Below are positions 1 through 6,194 of a stretch of DNA of 10,138 bases, one piece after another; position 1 is the first letter of the stretch; each line of letters opens with the position of its first letter. Position numbers and translations under genes: made by a program. The notes beneath the pieces are model-generated. The model was given only the letters and a program-made list of their open reading frames with translations. It searched no databases and was not told the DNA's origin. The stretch spans positions 1 through 10,138 of the forward strand of contig JBGPBV010000203.1 in NCBI GenBank assembly GCA_041481445.1, read 5' to 3'. This DNA is from AA29 sp041481445. GTDB lineage: Bacteria > Acidobacteriota > Vicinamibacteria > Fen-336.

Positions 1-388
1 ACCCGTCCCTCGGCGTGTTCTTCTCGCCGCAGCCGAGGAAGTTCTTGATCCAGTCGTAGAAGGCCGCGCTCATCCCCGTCCCACAGGAGATGGACATGTC
101 CTCGTACTTGACGTTGCCCAGGTGCTTCCGCCGGAGGCATCCCTCCTGGGGAGCCTCGGTGACGACCTCGGCCGTCGCGTCGCCCCCCTCGACCGAGTCG
201 AGCCATCCCGCCATCGTCCCGTCGAGGTCGATGGCGAAATTGGAGCTCTGGAACTTTCGAACTGCCGTCTCCCTCACCCCGGTCCCCACCGGCGCCCCGG
301 GGGCGGCCAGGACGGCGTCCGCGGCGGCCAGGCCGACGGCCGCGCCCGCCATCTTCTTGAAGAAGCCCCGCCGATCGTCACCGCTCAT
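1..388 (-). CDS. Tat-exported phage tail tube-like (T4 gp19 family) protein, partial
   Basis: The 5' end of a gene that runs off the left edge; 129 residues are visible. The ATG at 388 has a near-perfect Shine-Dalgarno AGGAGGG (392-398) three bases upstream. The N-terminus is a twin-arginine signal: DRRGFFKK at residues 5-12, then an Ala/Gly-rich hydrophobic stretch (13-29) with likely cleavage near VLA|AP (26-30). From about residue 45 the chain looks like the phage T4 gp19/tail-tube family (PF06841-like): KFQSSNFAIDLDG (45-57), AGW (60-62), the central KHLGNVKYEDMSI (88-100), then FYDWIKNFL (110-118) and a closing PRDG, where family members often carry a short 'R-x-D-G-A' turn. Roughly the last third is probably missing. 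Such domains normally build the inner tube of contractile tails or extracellular injection systems, which assemble in the cytoplasm, so a Tat signal is odd. The family call is from recalled motif similarity; the exported role is inference. Confidence 0.72.
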   Translation of the reverse strand, partial: MSGDDRRGFFKKMAGAAVGLAAADAVLAAPGAPVGTGVRETAVRKFQSSNFAIDLDGTMAGWLDSVEGGDATAEVVTEAPQEGCLRRKHLGNVKYEDMSISCGTGMSAAFYDWIKNFLGCGEKNTPRDG

Positions 389-594
389 CGTCCCTCCTAC
401 GCGCCGGCACCGAGGGCCAGCGACGGCGTGCGCAAGCGATCATCGCGGGCGCCGCGGACCGGCGTCGGGAGGGATGGACGATCATCGCCCTGCGGAATCT
501 CGCAACAGTACTCCTGTCGCTGGGTCGAATCAAACGCGGGGTGATAGGCTCGATGGTGGCGCGCGCAGGGCGCGCGGGCCTCGGAGGTACTCCC

Positions 595-1074
595 ATGGCG
601 AGCAAGAAGGCGAGCAAGAAGAAGACCAGCACCCGGGCCAAGGCCGCGAGATCCACGAAGCCGCGGAAGAGCCCGCCCTCGGGGGCCCTCGCCCTCCGCT
701 CGGTCGCCCCGAGCTTCACCGTGGGCGACCTCGACAAGAGCATCGCCTGGTACGGCGTCCTCGGCTTCAAGGTCACCGACCGCTGGGAGCGCGACGGGAA
801 GCTCATGGGGGTCGAGATGCAGGCGGGTGGCGTGACCGTCATGCTCGGGCAGGACGACTGGCAGAAGGGACGCGACCGGGTGAAGGGCGCGGGCCTGCGG
901 ATCTACTGCGAGACCGGCCAGGACATCGACGGCCTGGCCGATCGGATCAAGGCCCGGGGCGGGACGCTGGCCCAGGAGCCGCGCGACGAGCCGTGGGGCG
1001 CGCGCCAGCTCTCGGTCGAGGACCCGGACGGCTTCAAGATCACGATCTTCAAGACGACGCGGCGCGGCCGCTAG
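595..1074 (+). CDS. VOC/glyoxalase-fold protein with lysine-rich N-terminal tail
   Basis: 159-residue protein. I chose the ATG at 595 because GGAGG (583-587) sits seven bases upstream; an in-frame GTG at 541 would add 18 residues with no ribosome site. Residues 2-26 are a basic, disordered-looking tail with 11 Lys/Arg, resembling histone H1-like bacterial tails. Residues about 36-155 form one vicinal-oxygen-chelate domain: VGDLDKSIAWYGVLGF (43-58) is the first beta-alpha-beta module, and the C-terminal WGARQLSVEDPDGFKITIF is the classic end of glyoxalase/bleomycin-resistance-type proteins. The usual first metal ligand (His or Gln at the start of strand 1) appears to be Ser or Phe here, so metal-dependent glyoxalase I chemistry is doubtful. 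The domain family is clear; the substrate is unknown. The stop lies three bases from the convergent aldo/keto reductase stop. Confidence 0.88.
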   Translation: MASKKASKKKTSTRAKAARSTKPRKSPPSGALALRSVAPSFTVGDLDKSIAWYGVLGFKVTDRWERDGKLMGVEMQAGGVTVMLGQDDWQKGRDRVKGAGLRIYCETGQDIDGLADRIKARGGTLAQEPRDEPWGARQLSVEDPDGFKITIFKTTRRGR

Positions 1075-1077
1075 GTC

Positions 1078-2043
1078 TCAGGGGATCGGCCAGTCCCGGT
1101 CCCACCGGTGGGCCCGGAGGCCCTGGATCGTCTCCACCGAGAGCGGGGGCGCCGTGCCGGCGGCCAGGTTGGCCTCCACGTGGCGCACGCGGCGCATGCC
1201 GGGGATGGTGGTCGAGACCACCGGATGGTGCAGGATGAAGCGCAACGCGAGGTCCGGCATCGAGCCCCCGGCCGGCACCAGCGGGCGCAGCCGATCGACT
1301 CGCTCCAGGGTCAGGCGCAGCGTGCCCGGCTTGAAATAGAGGTTGCGCCAGTCCCCTTCCGCGAACGTGGTGCTCTCGGTCATCGTGCCGGTGAGGCTGC
1401 CTTCGTCGAACGGGACCCGGGCGATAACGGCGACGCCCAGGCGCTGGCAGGCCGGGAAGAGCGCGTCCTCCGGCGCCTGGTCGAAGACGTTGTAGACGAC
1501 CTGGACGCTGTCCACGAGCCCGGTCTCCAGCGCGGCCAGGACGTTGGCGGGCTCCCAGCGGTTCACGCTGATCCCGAAGCCCTCGATCAGCCCGTCGCGC
1601 TTGAGGTCCTCGGCCGCCCTCTTCCAGCCGTCGTCCTTCACCCAGGCGTCGCTCCAGACGTGGAGCTGCTGGAGGTCGATGCGCTCCACGCCCAGGTTCC
1701 GGCGGCTCTCGTGCGTCATCTGGACGACGTAGTCGTAGGGGAACACGTCGGCGACCTGGGTCTCCGCCCGGGCCGGCCAGCGCCGGTCCTTCGGCGGGAC
1801 CTTGGTGGCCGCGTACAGGCGGCGTCCCCGGTGCCGGGCCAGGGCGTCGCGCAGGAGGCGCTCGCTCTTGCCGTCGCCGTAGGCAAGCGCGGTGTCGAAG
1901 AAGTTGCAGCCGAGCTCGATCGCGCGGTCGAGGGCCTGCTGCGACTGGGCGTCGTCCGACCCCGTCCAGCCCGCCATCCCCCACATGCCGTAGCCGACTT
2001 CGGAGACGGGCCAGCCCAGCCGGCCGAAGGTTCGAAGGCGCAT
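1078..2043 (-). CDS. Aldo/keto reductase family oxidoreductase
   Basis: 321-residue NAD(P)H-dependent oxidoreductase of the aldo/keto reductase superfamily, a (beta/alpha)8 barrel that interconverts carbonyls and alcohols, often on sugars or aldehydes. The catalytic tetrad is complete: Asp50 in NFFDTALAYG, Tyr55, Lys81 in AATKVPP and His128 in LQQLHVW. The C-terminal LALRFILHHP...TTIPGMRRVRHVEANLAA block is the family's cofactor-binding segment. I chose the ATG at 2043 because the domain starts directly with MRLRTFGRLGWPVSEVGYG; an in-frame GTG at 2097 would add 18 non-conserved residues. No Shine-Dalgarno precedes this ATG, and a -10-like hexamer ends only eight bases upstream, suggesting leaderless expression. 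Divergent from the Tat-exported dehydratase-like gene, so the two may share control. The family is certain; the substrate cannot be read from sequence. Confidence 0.92.
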   Translation of the reverse strand: MRLRTFGRLGWPVSEVGYGMWGMAGWTGSDDAQSQQALDRAIELGCNFFDTALAYGDGKSERLLRDALARHRGRRLYAATKVPPKDRRWPARAETQVADVFPYDYVVQMTHESRRNLGVERIDLQQLHVWSDAWVKDDGWKRAAEDLKRDGLIEGFGISVNRWEPANVLAALETGLVDSVQVVYNVFDQAPEDALFPACQRLGVAVIARVPFDEGSLTGTMTESTTFAEGDWRNLYFKPGTLRLTLERVDRLRPLVPAGGSMPDLALRFILHHPVVSTTIPGMRRVRHVEANLAAGTAPPLSVETIQGLRAHRWDRDWPIP

Positions 2044-2050
2044 GCCGGCG

Positions 2051-2056
2051 ATTATG
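2051..2056 (-). promoter_or_regulatory. Putative -10 element of a leaderless promoter for the aldo/keto reductase
   Basis: On the minus strand the bases read CATAAT, five of six matches to TATAAT, in otherwise very GC-rich DNA. Seven bases separate it from the ATG at 2043, which would put the transcription start at or next to the A of the start codon. The reductase has no Shine-Dalgarno, which fits. No convincing -35 is visible at 16-18 bp spacing. Inference from sequence only. Confidence 0.4.
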
Positions 2057-2061
2057 ACCGC

Positions 2062-2086
2062 TCCGGCCGGCGGTAAGATCCGGCCG
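2062..2086. repeat. Two direct copies of TCCGGCCG in the divergent promoter region
   Basis: TCCGGCCG occurs at 2062-2069 and again at 2079-2086, 17 bp start to start. Each holds the palindromic core CGGCCG, and the first lies within the perfect palindrome CCGGCCGG (2063-2070). They fall between the divergent aldo/keto reductase and dehydratase-like genes and could be operator half-sites. Short GC palindromes are common in such genomes, so this is tentative. Confidence 0.25.
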
Positions 2087-2117
2087 TCTGCAACCACACC
2101 GACAGGAGGGTGCCACC

Positions 2118-3488
2118 ATGAAGCCTGCCGTCGAGCGTCGGCTCGATCGCCGCTCTTTCTTCACTACCGTGGGCAAGGCGGCCGCGGGCGCGTCCGCCTT
2201 CGGGATGCTCACCGGTGCCGATCTGGAGGCGGCACCGCAGAACGTCCAGCGCAACTCGATCCCCTCCGAGCTCAAGATCACCGACCTGCGCGTGGCCGTG
2301 GTCGAGAAGGCGCCTTTCACCTGTCCGATCCTCCGGCTGGACACGAACCAGGGGCTCTCCGGCTACGGCGAGGTCCGCGACGGCGCCTCCGCCACCTATG
2401 CCCTGTTCCTGAAGAGCCGCCTCCTGGGCGAGAACCCCTGCCACGTCGATCGCCTCTTCCGGAAGATCAAGCAGTTCGGCGCGCCCGCGCGCCAGGCCGG
2501 CGGCGTGTGCGGCGTGGAGATGGCGCTTTGGGATCTTGCCGGAAAGGCCTACGGCGTTCCCGCCTACCAGATGCTGGGCGGCAAGTTCCGGGAAGAGGTC
2601 CGCCTGTACGCGGACACCACCGAGTCGGACGACGGGCACGAGCAGGGCCGCCGCCTCAAGAAGCGGATGGACCTCGGCTTCACCTGGCTCAAGCAGGACT
2701 TCGGCATCAACCTGCTCAAGGACGTGCCCGGCGCCCTGGCCATGCCGGCGGGCGCGCCGTCCGCAGGGGGCGCTCTCGTGATGCACCCGTTCACGGGCAT
2801 CGAGATCACCGACAAGGGGATCGCCACGCTCTCGGACTTCGTCGCGGCCATCCGGCAGGAGATCGGGATGGAGGTCCCGCTGGCCTCGGACCACTACGGC
2901 CACATCGGCGTGAACTCCTGCATCCGCCTGGCGCGCGCGATGGAGAAGCATCAGCTCGCCTGGATGGAGGACATGGTTCCCTGGCAGTTCCCCGAGCTGC
3001 TCAAGCAGATCAAGGACGCGGTGGACATCCCGGTCCTGACCGGCGAGGACATCTACCTGAAGGAGGATTTCGCCAAGCTCATCACGATGGGCGCGGTGGA
3101 CATGATCCACCCCGACCTCGCCTCCGCGGGCGGCCTGCTCGAGATGAAGAAGATCGGCGACTTCGCCATGGAGCACGGCGTGCCCATGGCCATGCACTTC
3201 GCGGGCACGCCCGTCTCGTTCATGGCCAGCCTGCACACCGCCGCCGCCACCGAGAACTTCGTGTGCCTCGAGCACCACTCCGTCGACGTGCCGTGGTGGG
3301 AGGACCTCGTGACCGGCGTGCCCAAGCCGATCTTCCGGAAGGGATTCGCTTCACCTTCGGACCGGCCGGGGCTGGGGATCGAGCTGGCCGAGGAGGTCGT
3401 CAAGCAGCATCTCAAGCCGGGCACGTCGTACTTCGCGCCCACGCCGGAGTGGGACGACGAGCGGTCCTGGGACCGGCTCTGGAGCTAG
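2118..3488 (+). CDS. Tat-exported mandelate racemase/muconate lactonizing (enolase superfamily) enzyme, sugar-acid dehydratase-like
   Basis: 456 residues; the ATG at 2118 follows AGGAGG (2104-2109) with eight-base spacing. A twin-arginine signal DRRSFFTTVG (10-19) precedes a weakly hydrophobic Ala/Gly stretch to about residue 34, with cleavage likely near EAA|P (37-40). The enolase-superfamily N-terminal capping domain spans about 51-155, followed by the barrel. Active-site landmarks: Lys192 and Asp194 (LKQDFG), metal ligands Asp258 (ASDHYG), Glu284 (WMEDMVPW) and Glu310 (TGEDIY), then Asp333 (HPDLASAGG) and His360 (AMHFAGTP) as a likely His/Asp acid-base dyad. This layout fits acid-sugar dehydratases or racemases that abstract the proton alpha to a carboxylate with Mg2+. 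LEHHSVDVPWW (384-394) is also typical of the sugar-acid dehydratase-like branch. The substrate is unknown. Export is unusual, since characterised relatives are cytosolic. Its 3' end lies nine bases from the convergent permease. Confidence 0.9.
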   Translation: MKPAVERRLDRRSFFTTVGKAAAGASAFGMLTGADLEAAPQNVQRNSIPSELKITDLRVAVVEKAPFTCPILRLDTNQGLSGYGEVRDGASATYALFLKSRLLGENPCHVDRLFRKIKQFGAPARQAGGVCGVEMALWDLAGKAYGVPAYQMLGGKFREEVRLYADTTESDDGHEQGRRLKKRMDLGFTWLKQDFGINLLKDVPGALAMPAGAPSAGGALVMHPFTGIEITDKGIATLSDFVAAIRQEIGMEVPLASDHYGHIGVNSCIRLARAMEKHQLAWMEDMVPWQFPELLKQIKDAVDIPVLTGEDIYLKEDFAKLITMGAVDMIHPDLASAGGLLEMKKIGDFAMEHGVPMAMHFAGTPVSFMASLHTAAATENFVCLEHHSVDVPWWEDLVTGVPKPIFRKGFASPSDRPGLGIELAEEVVKQHLKPGTSYFAPTPEWDDERSWDRLWS

Positions 3489-3497
3489 GAGCCGCGA

Positions 3498-5981
3498 TCA
3501 CTCGGTGCGCAGGGCGCGCAATGGGTCGACCCGCGCGGCAGCCAGCGCGGGCACGATGCTGGCCAGGGCCGCCACCGCCAGCAGGATCGTCGCCGCCACC
3601 ACGTACGCGACGGGGTCGAGCGCGCTCACGCCGTAGAGCAGCGACCCCAGCACGCGGCCCAGGACCGCGGCGAGGAGGGCACCGGCGCCGATGCCGGCGA
3701 GGGACAGACGGCCGGATTCCTGCAGGACCAGCCGCACGACGTCGCCCGGTCGCGCGCCCAGCGCCATCCGCACGCCCATCTCCCGCGTCCGCATGCTGAC
3801 CGAGTAGGCGATCACACCGTAGAGCCCGACCGCGGCGAGCAGCAGCGCGAGCGCGCCGAAGGCCCCCAGCAAAGCCGCTCCGATCTGCGTCGGCGCCACC
3901 GTGTGGGCCACGACCGTGGACGCGGGGACGTCCTCCGTGAACACGATCTCCTTGTCCACGGCCAGGATGGCCGCCCGCAGCATGGGCAGGGCCTTCTCCG
4001 CGGGAACGGTCGTCCGCACGGCCAGGGATACCGCGCGCGAGGGCCCGGCGGGCACGTGGAGGTAGGGGCGCGGGTCCTCGCCCACCGACCGCACCTTGTG
4101 GTCGCGGGCCACGCCGACCACCTCGTGCGGCGGTGCCTCGAACCCCTCCATGTAGATCATCTCGCCCAGCGCGCTCCGCCCAGGCCAGTAGCGGCGCGCC
4201 ATCGTCTCGTTGATGACGGCCACCCGGCGGGAGCCCTCGACGTCGTCCTCGCTGATGGCGCGCCCCTCCACGATGGGGACGCCCGCCACCCGGAAGTAAT
4301 CGTCCCCGACGGAGACGGTGTCGATGGGGGTCCCGTCGTCCTGCGGGCCGTGCTGGCCGCGGATCCGGATGCTCTCCATGTTGATGTCCGGGGCCAGGGG
4401 CAGCCGCGAGACCAGCGCCGCGCCGGCCACCCCGGGCAGCGCCCGGAGGTCGGCGAGGACGCGCTTGCGCAGCGCGACCGCCCGGTCCTCGTCGTAGCCG
4501 TTCATCTTGAGGTCGAACTGGAGATACGAGATGGGGGCCGGGTCGAAGCCGAGGTTCGTGCCCCGCGCCACGAGCAGGCCGCGGGCCAGCAGTGCCCCCG
4601 CCACGAGCAGGACCAGCGAGAGCGCGAGCTGGGTGACGACGAGCGCGTCGCGCAGGGTGACCCGCCGCCGCACGGAGCCCTCGCCGGTCGTGTCCGCCTT
4701 GAGCGCGGGCACGAGGTCCAGCCGCGACGCCGTGAGCGCGGGGGCCAGGCCGAACAGCATCGTGGTGGCCAGCGACACGGCGGCGGCGAAGGCGAGGACG
4801 GTGCCGTCCACATGGAAGTCGAAGTGAATGGGGAGGGGCAGCGCGTCGGTGGGCAGCCCGCTCAGGATCCGGCCGGCCCAGGTCGCGAGGAGCACGCCCG
4901 CCGCCCCGCCGATCGCGGCCAGCACCAGGCTCTCGCTCAAGAGCTGGCGCACCAGGCGCGCGCGCCCGGCGCCGATGGCCGCCCGCACCGCCAGCTCGCG
5001 CCGCCGCGAAGCGCCGCGGGCCAGCAGCATGTTGGCCACGTTCGCGCAGGCGATGGTCAGCACCAGGGCGACCGCGGCCAGCAGGACCGCGCTGGCCGCC
5101 TTGACGTAGCCGTCCACCATCGGATGGAAGCGCACGCCCCCTCCCGGGAACACGGAGGCACGCGTCTTCTCGTTGGTGGCGGGATGGTCCTTGCGCAGAC
5201 GGCTGAAGATCGTCTCGAGCTCCGCGGCCGCCTCCTTGACCGTCCTCCCCGCGGCCAGCCGCGCCTTGACGAACAGCCACCGCTGGCCGCGCTTCTCCAG
5301 GCGCGTGGCCCCGGGATCCTGGTCCGTGCTGCTCTGGATGCCCGCGAAGTTGAGGCGGTCCACCATCATCACGGGCACCCAGAACTGCGCCTCGAAGCCG
5401 GGCAGCATCCCCGAGAAGCCCGCGGGTCCCACCCCGACGACGGTGTACCTCACGCCGCTCACGTCGACGGCCTGGCCGACGACGTCGGCGCGGCCGCCGA
5501 AGCGCCTCTGCCAGAGGCCGTGGCTGAGCACCATGACCGGGTGCTGCCCCTCCCCCACGTCTTCGCTGGCCTCGAACGCGCGGCCCAGCGCCGGCCGGAC
5601 GCCGAGGACGTCGAAGTAGTTCGAGGTGACCGCCTCGCCGGTCATCAGGGCCGGCTGGTCCCCGGCCGAGGAGAGGATGCCGCGCACGAATGCGTGGGCG
5701 GCCACCCCGCTGAAGGTGCGCGCCTGCTCGCGGATCGACAGGTAGTCCGGGTAGGACGAGGTCATGTACGGGAAGTCGGCGCTGGCGCTCGAGTAGACCT
5801 CGACCAGTCGGTCGGGGGCCTGGACAGGGGTGTTGCGGAGGAGGACGGCGTTCACGATGCTGAACAGGGTCGTGTTGAGGCCGACGCCCAGGGCCAGCGA
5901 CGCCACCGCCACCACCGCGAACCCGGGCCGGCGGACCAGCAGCCGGAAGCCGTGGGTCACGTCCTGGATCAGCTCTTCCAC
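3498..5981 (-). CDS. ADOP-type duplicated orphan ABC permease (FtsX/MacB family)
   Basis: 827-residue inner-membrane protein. The start is GTG at 5981, five bases after a Shine-Dalgarno GGAGGA (5987-5992). The N-terminal VRRPGFAVVAVASLALGVGL (17-36) with NTTLFSIVNAVLLR is the signature of acidobacterial duplicated orphan permeases. The duplication is visible: module 1 has TM1 (21-47), a MacB-like periplasmic domain (about 50-290) and TMs at about 296-320, 351-374 and 393-417; module 2 has TM5 (445-470), a second periplasmic domain (about 475-695) and TMs at 698-727, 757-782 and 790-812. Both FtsX cytosolic loops are present: RRRELAVRAAIGAGRARLV (326-344) and TREMGVRMALGARPGDVV (732-749). It ends with the conserved ARVDPLRALRTE. 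No ATPase and no PadR regulator, frequent partners in this family, occur within the window. The role is presumably MacB-like export or mechanotransmission; substrate unknown. Divergent from the GH3 gene. Confidence 0.93.
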   Translation of the reverse strand: MEELIQDVTHGFRLLVRRPGFAVVAVASLALGVGLNTTLFSIVNAVLLRNTPVQAPDRLVEVYSSASADFPYMTSSYPDYLSIREQARTFSGVAAHAFVRGILSSAGDQPALMTGEAVTSNYFDVLGVRPALGRAFEASEDVGEGQHPVMVLSHGLWQRRFGGRADVVGQAVDVSGVRYTVVGVGPAGFSGMLPGFEAQFWVPVMMVDRLNFAGIQSSTDQDPGATRLEKRGQRWLFVKARLAAGRTVKEAAAELETIFSRLRKDHPATNEKTRASVFPGGGVRFHPMVDGYVKAASAVLLAAVALVLTIACANVANMLLARGASRRRELAVRAAIGAGRARLVRQLLSESLVLAAIGGAAGVLLATWAGRILSGLPTDALPLPIHFDFHVDGTVLAFAAAVSLATTMLFGLAPALTASRLDLVPALKADTTGEGSVRRRVTLRDALVVTQLALSLVLLVAGALLARGLLVARGTNLGFDPAPISYLQFDLKMNGYDEDRAVALRKRVLADLRALPGVAGAALVSRLPLAPDINMESIRIRGQHGPQDDGTPIDTVSVGDDYFRVAGVPIVEGRAISEDDVEGSRRVAVINETMARRYWPGRSALGEMIYMEGFEAPPHEVVGVARDHKVRSVGEDPRPYLHVPAGPSRAVSLAVRTTVPAEKALPMLRAAILAVDKEIVFTEDVPASTVVAHTVAPTQIGAALLGAFGALALLLAAVGLYGVIAYSVSMRTREMGVRMALGARPGDVVRLVLQESGRLSLAGIGAGALLAAVLGRVLGSLLYGVSALDPVAYVVAATILLAVAALASIVPALAAARVDPLRALRTE

Positions 5982-6043
5982 ACGTTCCTCCCCTGTCCGC
6001 CGCCGCCACTACCAATACGCGGGCCCAGGGGCCGCGGTTCGAC

Positions 6044-6049
6044 ATTCTA
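6044..6049 (-). promoter_or_regulatory. Weak candidate -10 for the ADOP permease
   Basis: The minus strand reads TAGAAT, five of six matches to TATAAT, about 63 bp upstream of the permease start codon, in a 213-bp divergent intergenic region with the GH3 gene. No -35 match is seen at standard spacing and no TG extension precedes it. For the GH3 direction I see no promoter I would defend. Confidence 0.22.
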
Positions 6050-6194
6050 GGCCGTCTCCCCTCGGCCGCCCGCCGCCGGCTCGTGTCCGTTGAGTAGGAG
6101 CCAAGGAGAGGAAAACGGTTCTCCCGTGCCATAGACGGCCGCGCCGTTCTTGGAGCACGATTCCCCCCGGGGCCGGAACCGGCGAGGAGGAGTG

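Noticed and set aside
560..576. Short CGCGCG/CGCGCG hairpin (560-565 and 571-576) upstream of the VOC gene
   Set aside because: Only six GC-alternating base pairs, not touching the ribosome site at 583-587; expected often by chance in such DNA.
90..1238. 382-codon plus-strand frame spanning the tail-tube-like gene and the VOC gene
   Set aside because: It crosses two real genes in the wrong frame or strand and has a low-complexity Pro/Arg/Gly composition.
1108..2076. 322-codon plus-strand frame opposite the aldo/keto reductase
   Set aside because: Shadow frame; the minus strand has the full catalytic tetrad and cofactor motif.
2052..3278. 408-codon minus-strand frame opposite the enolase-superfamily gene
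   Set aside because: His/Val/Gly/Arg-rich antisense translation without motifs; the plus frame has all metal ligands and a strong ribosome site.
3903..6050. Long open frame on the plus strand (715 codons) opposite the permease
   Set aside because: It is a shadow of the GC-rich permease gene: Arg/Gly/His/Pro-rich composition, no recognisable domain and no ribosome site, while the minus strand encodes a clear membrane protein.
6172..6183. GCCGG-AA-CCGGC dyad just before the GH3 ribosome site
   Set aside because: The two-base loop is too tight for a full stem and the shortened stem is weak; no clear regulatory meaning.
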